Positions 1 through 11,134 of a stretch of 64,000 nucleotides of DNA are shown here, in pieces (position 1 is the stretch's first letter; every line of letters begins with the position of its first letter). Made by a program: the position numbers and the translations under genes. Source of the stretch: Cloeon dipterum (taxonomy: Eukaryota > Arthropoda > Insecta > Ephemeroptera > Baetidae); contig NC_088789.1 in the NCBI RefSeq assembly GCF_949628265.1, forward strand, positions 3,162,001-3,226,000, given 5' to 3'. The notes beneath the pieces were generated by a model. It saw nothing but the letters and a program-made list of their open reading frames with translations. It was not told the origin of the DNA and did no database searches.

Positions 1-1492
1 TTCTTCTATTAAAGTTCATTTCCGTGCTTGCTGGAAATGTCCCGAAAGTTAACCGAATATTTCAGATTTTAAAAATTGTGTTTTGCGTGAGAATAGAAGT
101 GTCACTGCAAGTGTATTGGGGTGCAAGAGAAGCTTGCGACTACACAGTCCCCTCACAATCAGGCATAAAAATTAATTTAATAATTAATTCCACTCATTCC
201 ACTAAGTTTGATTGCGATTAGAAATTTTTCATTATTGTAAAATTGTTTGAAGTTGGAGCTTCAAATGTACACTCTGAGCTCTTAAAAATAATTTCATTTT
301 AATTTTAATTTTCACGTGATCGTAATTAATGCTAGTTTGGATGTTGTTGGGCAAAGAAATTAATAAGTTACATCGGGCACTAATTTATTATTATAAAATT
401 AATCTCAACAAACGAAACAATCTACCAACCAGATCATGCGTAAGAAAAAGCTGAATTCTAATTACATATACTCACGCAACAGTAAATATTTGCTGAAACT
501 CGCTCAAACAGTGTTGTGCAATCTCGTCAGCGCTGAACTTCCTGGCGATGGAATCGCGGCCGTGCTGCGTGCACTCGGCGTACCAAGAATTAGCGGTTAC
601 TTATTGCATCGGCAAAAAAGCGAATCAAAGCACTCGCTCGTCTAGTTAAACTTGTTAATTTAATGACCCTATTTGTTATTGTCTTCGCCGTCGTGAACGG
701 AGCAGTCGCCGTCGATTTTTTGCCCTGCTTTGTTACAAGTGCAACATTCGCTTCCTAACAAAGAGATACATATCATGTATGAGATTTGTAATGACTAAAT
801 CATACGAAACTCATGTTTTATTTAAGCTGCACGGCTCAATTAAATGGATGCTCAGATGGTGTTAAATAGATTTGATTAAAAAATATTTAATTCAATAGAT
901 GCCGCAAGAAGCGAGTTATTTCATGCAGATTATATTCGCTTTGTATTGATATTAGACTGGTCTTGCCGCGACTCATGAATATAATTTACTGCAAGGACAA
1001 CTAACGGACGGCCGCAAAGATGCAACAAGTATGTCACTTGCGCGACTGCTGCCTCCGTGCATCGCAACTAGTTTTTTGCATATATTACGTCGGTCGCGTA
1101 TTGAGTGAATCACGGAATCGAATTTGAAAAAAAACTAAATAGAGATTCGATTTTTTATAAGCTCCCACAGCATTCGCACCTAATGGACTGTGATATTACT
1201 TTCAATTTTCTCGCGACGAAAATCTCAACGCGCACTCTGCAGCGACTAGGAGGCATTCAACCCTGCGATGGACAGCCGGCGTCTGCTCTTTTGAGAAGAA
1301 AAATCCAAGGTCTGCTCTGCTTTTGGTCAGCCACAATGCATCTCTGTCAGTGTTTTATTTTGAGAGCAAAAAAGTTGTCGTACGCGAATTAAAGGCGGAG
1401 GCAGCAATAAGGTAGCCGCTCGATCAGGCCCTTTATCCCCCCTTTCAGGGATGGCACATTATTATTAGGCAGACACAATGGTCACCGCGAAT
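1..1492. other. Intergenic stretch before the first VWC gene
   Basis: I see no convincing exon, RNA gene or repeat here. The open frames are short, have no flanking splice sites and use AT-rich codons. The sequence turns GC-richer from about 1400, leading into the promoter of the next gene. Confidence 0.5.
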
Positions 1493-1573
1493 TCAGTTAC
1501 ACAGCGCATCTCTCCACGCTCGGCTCGGCTCGGCGCGCTTCACTGAAAGACACAGCCTCCTCGCCACACAGAG
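1493..1573 (+). promoter_or_regulatory. Initiator and 5' untranslated exon of the single-VWC gene
   Basis: A TCAGTT arthropod-type initiator sits at 1493-1498. It is followed by an exon-like GC-rich stretch ending in a strong donor (GAG|GTAAGC) after 1573. The next acceptor (TTCCAG) ends at 1713, nine bases before the start codon at 1723. I saw no TATA box. The start site is inferred; the donor is clear. Confidence 0.5.
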
Positions 1574-1722
1574 GTAAGCTTATTGGTTTCATTCCAAGTC
1601 GACTTCGAAGCACACCATACAGATAATTTTGCTTTCAATGTATGTACGCAACATCATATTATTCTCATATGATCCTATTAAGGCAAATCATAGATCATTT
1701 TCTTTTATTCCAGGTTATCAAC

Positions 1723-4228
1723 ATGCATTTCCACGCTGTAGCTATTATACTGGCAGCTTTGTTGGCACCGGTCATCGCAAGTAAGTAAAATTTTTGTTCA
1801 AATTTTAATTTTTAACTCTGCTTTGTCTTGAAATATCAATTTTTAAATTATTATTTATTCTTTTCGTAGTATAGTTAGATTCTTTTACTAATGAGAGGTG
1901 TACAAGTTCAATTTTTTTTTTAAATTCTAGGGCTTGATCAGTTACCGTGTGAAAATGAATAGGATTATATCGCGAAAGGTGATTATTGTAAGCGAGAGGA
2001 ATCACGCTTGGTTAGTTTTGCCTTTTGCTGTTTATTGGTTCATCTTCCATTATGTTGGCCGGTGCACCACCACGCCCGTGGCAATGAATCACTCTCGCGT
2101 TCCCTGCACCAAAACGTGCGCTTGGACAATCTGCGCACCAACGTGACATTTACAAATTACAAATTACATTATTTGCAACAAGATATGCGCAGTTCCATTC
2201 ATCAAGCTGTTTGGCCACGAGTGTGTTTGCTTTTTAATGCGTGATCACTTTTATACTTTTTTCCAAAACGCGTGTTTTTGATAACACACAAGGACAATAA
2301 ATATCTGCTTTCCATGCAACAATATATTTTTTCAAAACATGATTTCCCTTTTTTACTCTACGAGTGGAACTTCAATTGAGTTTGCTAGACAATGTGTTTT
2401 ACGTGGATTTTAATGAATTAGCCAAAAATTTACCTTTTTAAAATTAAAGCCACAATTCAAACGTTCTCCAATTTTTTTTCTCTCAAGTTTCGCTCCAGTT
2501 ATTTTCTTCAAGGTTTGAAAAAATATTTAATTATAGCTCTTTGTTTTTGTAGAGCCCTTTGAACACGATGATGTTGAAGAGATGACGGTTAAAATTTATG
2601 GAAACGACTGTGAAGTAAATGGAAAAGTTTACCCAAAAGAGGAACATTTCCATCCGCAAGACAACCCTTGCAAGTACTGCATATGCGTGAATGGAGCGAT
2701 CGAGTGCGACACTATTCAATGCGACTGGCTCTCAGATTGCACACCAGTATACGAGGAAAAATCCTGCTGTCCTAAATTCGTAAATTGTTCAACGGGTAAG
2801 TGAACAGCAATATTCAAAACTTATTTAACGGCAAGTGTACTAAAATTTATTTTAATTTCAGCTATTGCTGAGAGCTTTGAAGAACCTCTTCCGCAAAACG
2901 AGAGGCTCATCGTGACCGACGAGGAAGAGGAAATTAACCCTCCAGTGGTCCAGGTGGAGCATTTGGACCTTATTTCGACGCTTTCAGTTAATCCGGGCGC
3001 AGGCACGACTGTCGTCGAAGAATTCACGAAGGACAGCGCCGTGGTGACCGAATCTTCGGTGGAGGCACCGATAGAAGCGACCCCGGAGGAGCTGGAGTTG
3101 AGCATGGACGAACCCGAGGCGATGGAAAGCAGAACCGACGAGGTGCTGACCGCCACTGACCGGGTTCCGATTAAACTCAGGGAGGGGGACTTTGAGAATT
3201 TCGCGACCACCATCAGTCCCAGCGACTTTTTCGAGTCAAGAGAGGCCGGCGATGAAATACTGCAGGAGGTTAAGCAGGACGACAGTGACGAGAGATTCGA
3301 AATCAGCACCGTCGGGCCTGATTTTGAGGCCGAAGGGCGAGATGAAAGCCCCAACGAAAGGTTGCAGGACGCGACTGTGCCCCCTTCTGATCGGGAACTT
3401 GACGAGATCAACGCGACTGAAGACGTAGCTACAGACGCGCCTTCCATGGAAATGAGGGAGGCTGCTGAGGACGCAAGCTGGTCCGTAACTGAATTCGCCG
3501 ACTACACAAAAGCGCCGTTCGCTGAAAATGAAATTCAGGCCGAGCTGAGAAACACCGATGACATCGAGCTGGTTACGAGTTTCACATCCACTACAACGGA
3601 AAACGCTTTTACGACCACGACCGGAAATTTTGAGAGCATTGTTTCAACTACAACAGCAGCCCATGATGACAGTTTGGACGTCACGACAAAATTCACACCT
3701 GTGCCTGACGTGATCGTGGGCAAAATCGTGGATGACACAGAGGCGAAGGTGACCGAGCTGAACGCAGAGGTGCTGGTCGAGGAGACTCCGTCGGCACAGA
3801 AAACCTCAGAAGCGGTGGTCGTTACCACCACCTCGGATCCGGATTTGGTCGAGACGGTCTCCCTCGCACACTCCGAAAGCTCAGGAGCGGCCAGCGCCGA
3901 GATCCAGATCGAGGAGAAAAAGAAAAACTCGAGCGCAGAGCTGAAGATCTTCCAGGTGTTGTACTCGACGGACGAGGACAAACAGCTCGAGACGAGCAGG
4001 AGCGCCGACGCGGCCATGTTCTTCCTGCCGCAGCTGCCGCGGCCGCTGGCCTCCCCACCGGCCTCAGCCCTCAGTCCCAGCGACTGGAAAGCGAACGCCT
4101 TTGAGGAAACCAAGGAGGAAATCATGGCTGGACTGTGGCACGAGGCCCTCGACATCCTCACTGGAGGCCGTTCGGCGGCGAGGTCGCAGGCTCGCAAGGC
4201 ACACAATTCAAAGTTTCACAGAAATTGA
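1723..4228 (+). CDS. Secreted single-VWC-domain protein with acidic Thr-rich tail (3 coding exons)
   Basis: Coding exons are 1723-1780, 2553-2795 and 2862-4228. Both introns are phase 1 with GT-AG ends; the second is only 66 bp. They join into 555 codons plus TGA. Residues 1-19 form a signal peptide (MHFHAVAIILAALLAPVIA). Residues 39-98 form a complete VWC domain with ten cysteines in the family order, including the CKYCIC and CC...C signatures, all on exon 2. The remaining 450 or so residues are low-complexity, rich in Glu/Asp with Thr clusters around 3590-3660, and have no cysteines or membrane segment that I can see. Known of the family: VWC domains act outside cells and often bind BMP/TGF-beta ligands or matrix. 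Inferred: a secreted, O-glycosylated matrix or ligand-binding protein. The exact orthologue is not recognised. Confidence 0.85.
2553..2795 (+). CDS. Exon 2 of the single-VWC gene: the whole VWC module
   Basis: The acceptor TTTTTGTAG precedes 2553 and the donor GTAAGTG follows 2795. The exon is phase 1 at both ends, so it is a symmetrical 1-1 module that can be duplicated or skipped without shifting the frame. It encodes the junction Lys, a short acidic linker and all ten VWC cysteines. Confidence 0.85.
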
Positions 4229-4254
4229 AATTCGGTCCAACTTTTCTCATTCCT

Positions 4255-4650
4255 ATTAAAATGTGCTCAGAGAATTTCTAATTGGTAAAGACCGGGTTTG
4301 CGATGATTTATACTGTTTTTAAATGAAAAATATGTACTTTGTAGTTTTCTCCATTCTGTGATCCTTTTTATTGTTACTTAAATAGTCTTTTTAAAGCATT
4401 TTAGCCAATCAATGCTCGCACTGTTAACTTAATGATCCAGTGTTTCACATAATTGCATCAAAACAAACAGGCTTTCGCTTTTATTTATCAACGCAGATGC
4501 TTTATGTTTGCAAATTTTACTGCTGCTTTACTGCTGGTTAAATAATTGCTCTCAAATAAATGCGAAAACAGCTGCACAGCGAATGACATTAGTCTTATTT
4601 ATATTGAAACCAACAAAAAATACTTCCAGGAAACTAATTGAATAAATAAA
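4255..4650 (+). terminator. Polyadenylation signals of the single-VWC gene
   Basis: ATTAAA lies at 4255-4260, AATAAA at 4555-4560, and overlapping AATAAA hexamers at 4641-4650. The last is followed by a GT- and T-rich stretch, which makes it the best cleavage signal. Which one is used cannot be decided from sequence. Confidence 0.45.
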
Positions 4651-4759
4651 AATGCATGTGGTGAACTTCTGTTTTTTTAATTATTGTAGTTACATAATAT
4701 CAGATTTAATGACAAAGTATTTTATGTAACATTTTTCCTTGTGAAAATTCAAGTCACTG

Positions 4760-5158
4760 AAAATTATTCGAACAAGTAGTTGATCGATAAACAATTTATT
4801 TGTTCTGCAATATACAATAACTAAAAAAGGACCTTTCTTCAGTAAAGATTCCAATTTTCTCCAAAATATACTGCGCCGACCCCATTTTCTTGGCAGATTT
4901 CGATTCCTATCCCGTCGAGATCTATCCAACAGCGTATGCAATCTTTTAGGGAAACTATTTGTTGTGAAATAAAATTAAGATTTCAAACAAGGAGACAGTC
5001 CTCGCCATTTGAAAAGCGTATGTTAACTTTGCAGCCACCTTTCTAAAAAATTTACGCTGCTACTTTTAGGTCAATTTCGGCTTGAACTGTATCCTAATAA
5101 GGGATGAGTAAAGTTCATGTATTGCCAACAAGGATTTTGCAGTATCAATCCTCTTTAA
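4760..5158 (-). repeat. Dispersed repeat, copy A
   Basis: The reverse complement of this stretch matches 50240-50625 along nearly its whole length, with scattered substitutions and small indels. Landmarks shared by both copies are GTGGCTGCAAAGTT, TCAAATGGCGAGGACTGTCT and GATCTCGACG. The short minus-strand frame across copy A is shifted by indels in copy B, so it is not conserved coding. I see no terminal inverted repeats or target duplication. The family is unknown; a decayed transposon or SINE-like element is likely. Confidence 0.75.
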
Positions 5159-7317
5159 GCAAAGTAAACTTAATCTAAATATTTTTTCATGGACCTAATA
5201 ATAAGTTGTAATCTTGCTGACAGTGGATTCAAAAGTTACGATTGCTTTTTCGTGATTTTCTTCAATTTCTCCTATCGCTTGAATATGATTTATTGTTGTT
5301 CTAGAAGAAATAGAACACAAAAATTAATAATTAGTAAGAAAGCTTCCAACTTTCTGCATAGCCCTCTTGACAAATTGAAACCAGCCCAGTCCAGAACAAT
5401 TAGGTTTATTTCGGACATTAAATATGGGAGCTGCAGGGCAAGAAGAGCAGGTCTTGGCATGGTCATAGCCAAGGGCAGTCATCATCCTCGACCACGTTTA
5501 GCAGCGGCCAGAGAAAGTGGATGAGATGACGTGCTTTTATTGCTTTCTCTCGCTTGCTTTGAATTAACAGTCGCTAAGCAACACCAAACATTTACATTTG
5601 AATTGTTGGCGTGCTACCCGGGAAAATAAAACGTCGCCAAAGTATTCAGAATGTAAATTATTGTTGTTTATTGCTCTTGATTGAAAATATTGATAATAAA
5701 CAGGAACTGTTCAGAACCGAATTGTTTTAATAAGATACTGATCATGGACACCTTCAAAAATAAGAAATAAAATATAATTGTTGTAACAGATATTTTGGTA
5801 TAACTAAAAAGAGGCACTCGAAGAACGAGAGAACGCATTTATATTTTTCAAAATTTCAAAGTTTTATAAATTTAACGTTACAAATCTTTAGAAAGCTGAA
5901 AAGTAAAATATATAATTTTGTATTAAAGTATTTATTTTATAACTAGTTTAAATCTGGTATTTGTTTAAAGATGTAAAGTTGCAAAATAAATATTATACGT
6001 CTGTCTCTCTCGGTTAGGTGCAGGTTTGTTTGTTCTCTAGGTTCTGCGGTTGCCAAATTGGTTACGAGAGGCGGGATGTCACATTAATTCGCGGTGCTGC
6101 TCTGAATTTCGTAACGTGTGCTCGCTGGCTGGATATAGTTAAAGGCCAAAATTCTACTTTAAAAAGTCGTTAAGGAGGCAGAGGGAGCAGAACAGAGCAG
6201 GGACGAGTCGCTGCCAGCAATTTGCACGGAATGTCGTTGAGGCGGCATGCAAATTAATTGGCGCGCTAATACCACTCGCAATATACACGAACAGCGCGAG
6301 AGTATAATAATTATTGCGTGGCTGCGTCGGTATTACTCGCCAAACAATAATAATCTGGCAATAAATGTGCACAGCGCGCCCCCGGGAGATGAATTATTAT
6401 ATCAGAGAGCCCGTGGCACCGACTAAAGCAGCACGCGGCTGAGCTTTAGTAATTTGGGTTGGAAATTCTAGACTGCCAATTGAATATTCATTTGCTCTGC
6501 CCCAGGCTTGAGCCGAAATGCTCTCAATTAATAAAGTGACACGGTAAAATATGCAAGGGAAATGATCAATAGGTTTTTATTTTTACTCGGTTTATTTCAA
6601 AGATGATTTTGTTATTTTAGGGCTTGAAATTTAATTTAATCAAGATTAAAAAATAAGACTCCCATCAGGCTGACAAGCTTATATAATTCAATGTTCTGTC
6701 AGAGAATACATTCAAAAATTATTGGCTTAAAATTTACAACCCCTATATTTGAATAATCAGCGAGATGACGAGAAACACGTGCAAATGGGCGTCAATTTGC
6801 GTAATTAAACAAAGCGACTCAGCTGAAATTAGCAGCTCGGTGTGTTCCCCCGAGAGTTGAGCAAGAGAGCTTCTCACGAAAACTAATTTCCAGCACAGGG
6901 AAACCTTGCCCGGTGCGCGAGCGTTTCATTAAGAACGCTTAACAAAAAACAAATGTTTGGTTTGCACGCAAAATAAATGAACAAAAGCATCGTCGCGCGG
7001 AGCCTTGGAACTAATTGGCACGCAGCGACGCGAGAGCAACATCAGGTATTGTTGATGTTGTGGTTTCGCATTCAATTTGAGTGCTGATCCATCGCGGGGG
7101 ACTGATTAGGCGCATGGAGAAAATCAATTGCGCGGCGGCGGCGGCGGCTGCTGCCACTGCAAAAAAGCCGCAACCTTTGCTACTGGTCTCAGTGGACCAA
7201 TGTGTGCTGACGATGATGAAGTATACATATACACACACACTTGCAGCGATGAGTAGCGCGCGCGTCTTTTCACCTGAACCAGGTCGTCCCTTCATCTCCC
7301 CCTTCCAGGGTCCTCAA
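5159..7317. other. Intergenic stretch between copy A and the small secreted-protein gene
   Basis: No exon with supporting splice sites was found. There is a short GCG/GCC trinucleotide run at about 7132-7155. The rest is AT-rich single-copy-looking DNA. Confidence 0.45.
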
Positions 7318-7394
7318 TATATAAGCTGCTCGCGTATCGCAGACACCTATTTTCTTCACATCTCTACTTGAGCCACAAGCCCCACGCACCCAAG
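7318..7394 (+). promoter_or_regulatory. TATA-box promoter and 5' untranslated exon of the 95-residue secreted protein gene
   Basis: TATATAAG is at 7318-7325, so transcription probably starts around 7345-7350. The short leader ends at the donor CCAAG|GTACAG after 7394. The acceptor ATTACAG ends at 8081, directly before the ATG. A TATA box is common in highly or tissue-specifically expressed insect genes. Confidence 0.65.
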
Positions 7395-8081
7395 GTACAG
7401 TTCGATATCCAGTTCGTTCTACATTAAGTCAGGGAAATATTTTCTTAAAAACATTATTTCATACTGTAGCGGCAGTGATTTCGCCAGAGGTTTTACAGGA
7501 GTACAAAAATTAATTATTCCAGAGTAACAGAAAATCAGACTCTATCCTTTTTATTTAATAATAATCATTTATAAATTAAAAAATATAATAGATGTTATTA
7601 TTGAGCAACAATGATGAAATCCGATATTGACCAACCTTGAGTAAAGATGTTTTTTCTAGATTTTAATTATTATCCGCTCTGAATTTCCTCTTCAATTTAC
7701 CTGCATTTTGCCAAATTATCTTCCTAATCTAGAAACAATCACGTTAATCGTATCTAATTATTAATGTTTAGCTTGTAAACTCCAGATAAGTTTTAAAATA
7801 TTTAATTAGTAATTTTATTTTATCCAAGCTGTGGTTTTTCTCTATGTTGATATTCATCTAGTTATTCTCTACAGGAAAATAAATTTATTTTTAAAATCTT
7901 CAAAATTCTATGACAGATTTAAAGTTAAGCCGCACTTTTCTAACTATAAATCAAATATGTAAGCCTGTCATTTTCGACCAAAAAGCTCCAAAAAGTTTCA
8001 ATTCTCTTGTGAAGAAGATTTTTTGCCCACAATTCCTAATCACCAGCTAATTTTGCTATTTTTCCTTGGCACCAATTACAG

Positions 8082-8369
8082 ATGAAAGTCGCATTCGCCC
8101 TGATGTGCCTTCTGGCCGTGGTCTACGGCATGCCCCAACAGCGCGAGGGCGCCCAGTTCACCAACGAGGCGATCCGACAGGCACAGAACACGTTCCTCAT
8201 CCCCAAGGACGCCGAAATCCAGAACGTTCAGGAGGGAATCGAGCTGGCCGCTTTCGAGAACCTGCCCGGTGACCAGCGTATCGACCTTGCCTCCATCCTG
8301 GGCGCCCACGTGCCCGCCGAGGTCGTGTCCAACCTGCAGACCCAGGTCGACCAGGTCGGCAGGAACTAA
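8082..8369 (+). CDS. Small secreted protein of 95 residues, function unknown
   Basis: The single coding exon starts immediately after the acceptor ATTACAG and ends in TAA. Residues 1-16 (MKVAFALMCLLAVVYG) are a clear signal peptide. The mature part of about 79 residues has no cysteine and is rich in Gln, Ala, Ile and Val. It looks amphipathic and helical, and ends in QVDQVGRN. Codons are strongly GC-ending (CTG, GTC, GCC, AAC), unlike the AT-rich flanks, which is what one expects of a highly expressed gene with a TATA promoter. The AATAAA signal at 8500-8505 is 130 bases downstream. I do not recognise the family. Possible roles include a haemolymph or cuticle-associated secreted factor, but nothing in the sequence decides this. 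Confidence 0.85.
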   Translation: MKVAFALMCLLAVVYGMPQQREGAQFTNEAIRQAQNTFLIPKDAEIQNVQEGIELAAFENLPGDQRIDLASILGAHVPAEVVSNLQTQVDQVGRN

Positions 8370-8499
8370 TTTCCTCCTGAAGACGCAAACTCTTGTAAAT
8401 AACACTTCTTCATTTCCCTTATTTTGTGTGAATCTGTGACTCTGATTTTGTTATTTAAAAATCTCCCGATGTTGAAAAATGCTGAATTGTGTAACATTG

Positions 8500-8505
8500 A
8501 ATAAA
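8500..8505 (+). terminator. Polyadenylation signal of the small secreted-protein gene
   Basis: AATAAA lies 130 bases past the TAA stop and is followed by an A-rich stretch. It is the only such hexamer close downstream. Confidence 0.65.
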
Positions 8506-8714
8506 AAAGACTTTTATATAAGAAAAAGTACTCCAGTTGCACTATTATTCCGTCTGCCAAGAATTTCAGTTTCTTTATCCATTGGACTTGAGCCAAGTCG
8601 ACATTCTCCAAACTAATTAGAGATGCGGTCCGCATCCGAAGAAATCGATCCACCAACAGAAACTTCTTTATTTCCATCGACACTTTCACCGTCGGTGGCA
8701 TCTAAATGACCTCT

Positions 8715-8732
8715 CGCGCGCGCGCGCGCGCG
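8715..8732. repeat. (CG)n dinucleotide repeat
   Basis: Nine uninterrupted CG units. This is unusual in AT-rich non-coding DNA and could adopt Z-DNA. Confidence 0.9.
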
Positions 8733-10900
8733 TCCACACATATGGGAGTTGCGATTGCTCATCTCAGAAGCGAGAGCATTTACCCTTGCTCAGCTTTCTT
8801 CCAGAGAGAATTGGCCAAGATTGGCTAATGTGATAAAGAATGCGGTCTTTAGTGCCAAGGATTGCGAAAATTTTGCACAAAAAGCGAGAAAGGTGAATTA
8901 TTTATACAATTTCAACCCGGCATGTCAAAAATGAAACTGCTTTAAGTTGTCACCAAAGCCTTTTTGAAATTTGTTGCTCCATTAAAAAGAGCTTTTTAAG
9001 GTACTTAAATTGGTTTTTATTTACGTCCTAATTTGGTGTTAATTTATTAGCCCAAAAGTTTTGAAACCGGACAAACTTGACATATTCTACGGTGACTGTC
9101 GCCAGCACGGCGTTCAACCCAGTCAGTTTGTGCCTGAAAACTGTTAGTTATGCTAATTTGATCGCAGTTTCAATTAATTGCTCGAGAGCAGCAGTAGTTG
9201 CAATAACCGCGTTGGCAACCTGGCCAGCAGGTGCCGCCACGCTGTTGAGCGATTGCCTGCCAACCTGTTCTCCATTAATTTCATCTCCAGCACCGCCAGA
9301 TGGTCCTGAGTCTCCGTTCAGAATAAAAGCTTCTGCTCGCTTCATTTAACCTTCCAATGCTTCGTTCTGATGGTATAACTACAGTCGTGGTTTTACTCAC
9401 GTCACATAATTTATTATGTTTCATTTCATGATCTCATCTTAACAGCTAAAAGTGGAAATTACATAAAAGTACATAATATATATAGAGTTTGGATACTTTT
9501 TTAAACTAATTGAAAATGTTTCTAGGTAGGTACCGATGGATTAAATTATTCTCACATGTTTGGGATAAACTTTCAATGTGTGTCTGCATAGAAAATTAAA
9601 AACATAGCTGTATACCATTTTTCATTAACATTGCATTTTTTAATTTAAATTTAAAATTTGAAAATATTTAAGGTAATTAAAAATTATCAAGAATAATTAA
9701 AATATTTTAAAACTTTCGATAAAAATTAACGATCTGTTTTCAGCAAGCACGTTAAAAATTAATTTCCGAATTTGTATTTGCCTAATTTTTTTAACTTTAA
9801 AAATGTATTATTGCTAATACTATTAATAGTTTGGTTGCCTTGTTAAATTCAGTAAAAGACGTGTGTTTCTTTCAAGGCAAGATAGAAGGATCGCCTTCAC
9901 AAGACCAGCATCAGACAAATTAATCAGAATAAATTTCAATGTTATAAGAGAAAATATTTTCAGAGGCTCCCTGGAGTACCCAAACACAAAATTTGAATTA
10001 ATTGTTGCAGAGAAGGATTACAATTTAATTTGAATAAACAGAAGGGCTTTCTGACAGTGTTGAGATCTAAGAATTATTTTCGAATTACAAATTGCTACAA
10101 TAACAATCAACTCGGTTTTTCAAAAATTTAACTTACGTTTAACCAGCCAAAAGAGAACATTAATTTTTTTATCCCTAGACGTCAGTAGGGAAGGGAAACT
10201 CATGAATTTGGGCTGCAAATGGCTGAAACCAGTAGCCAAAACTAGAAGAGCAGGATATTCGTGTGGAAATTTGGGAAAATAAACAACTCGCTACACATCA
10301 AGGAAGCTGATTCTAATTTATATTGAAAAAAGGGAGCATGTAGTTTATGCATGACTGATAGAGTGAATAATTTGGATATCGGAAAAAGTTAAATAAATGA
10401 GAGTCTCCATTTATTTTGGGCTTCAATATTTTTATGAGCAAACAGGACAGCTTTTTAACCCCTACTTGCCCATATATTTTTTAAAAAAATGGCATAGGTA
10501 AAAGGAGTTTTAGTATTAAAAAAAATTATGTTGATGTATGAGACAAATCAACTTGTTGAGAAGAACTATGAAGAATTTTTCAGGTGCTGGCAAACTGGCC
10601 AAATTCAATTTGAACACCATTTTTTTACCAAGCAAGAAAGTCGCTCCATCATATAGGTCTAAAACTCGAGAGAAGCAGCTAGACTTCAACCTGTCAATCG
10701 AAGCCAGCCACGCGTGGCACGCCCGCTGAGCAAAATGAAAAAAAAATCACCTTCCTGAGACCTGATTTATAAAACCAAACGAATTAATGAGTCGTCGCGC
10801 GGGGCAGGTGCAAGAGTGTGTGCGTGCGTGAGATTTGGGTGGATGGCCTAGAGTGCCGGCCCATGGGGGCTAGGCTGCCCAATATGAATATATGCGTATA
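8733..10900. other. Intergenic stretch before the multi-VWC gene
   Basis: AT-rich, with no exon or element I can support. Open frames at 8749-8934 and 9077-9349 lack splice context and protein-like composition. Confidence 0.45.
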
Positions 10901-11055
10901 ATGATCCGTGGCCACGTGGTGGGGGCAGCGACGGCGACGAAGAAGAAGAAGAAGCAGGTGAGTGAGTTGCACTCGCAGGAATATTCATTCCTTCTTCAGT
11001 TTCTGTTCCTCTCAGCAGCAGCCTGCAGGCCGCCAGAGCTGCTTTGGCCGGAGCC
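10892..11055 (+). promoter_or_regulatory. Probable 5' untranslated region of the multi-VWC gene with a 57-bp intron
   Basis: GAAGCAG|GTGAGT is a consensus donor after 10957. The pyrimidine-rich acceptor TTCCTCTCAG ends at 11014. This gives a 57-bp intron, matching the 51-58-bp introns later in the same gene. A TATA-like GTATAATG lies at about 10897. Reading through the splice gives no frame that joins the signal-peptide ATG, so this part is probably non-coding. Confidence 0.5.
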
Positions 11056-11134
11056 ATGCCACCTCTCCGCCTCCGCACCGCCTCCACGATGACGCCCCTG
11101 TTGCTACTCACCCTCGCCGCCACCCTCGTCCAAG
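11056..11134 (+). CDS. Exon 1 of the multi-VWC gene: signal peptide
   Basis: The exon encodes MPPLRLRTASTMTPLLLLT and a further hydrophobic stretch, then a phase-1 donor (CAAG|GTTTGA). The ATG at 11056 has G at -3 and is the first in frame. The second ATG at 11089 would give a tighter signal peptide and is a realistic alternative start. The phase fits the next exon at 22415 exactly (G + TG = Val). Confidence 0.65.

Noticed and set aside
2821..4206. Long antisense open frames opposite exon 3 of the single-VWC gene (2821-3447 and 3535-4206)
   Set aside because: They are Ser/Val-rich mirror frames of the acidic Thr-rich coding exon and lack signal, splice or domain support; the plus-strand reading explains them.
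8076..8405. Minus-strand 109-codon frame over the 95-residue secreted protein gene
   Set aside because: It is an antisense shadow of a GC-ending-codon gene. The plus strand has TATA box, signal peptide, splice acceptor and polyadenylation signal.
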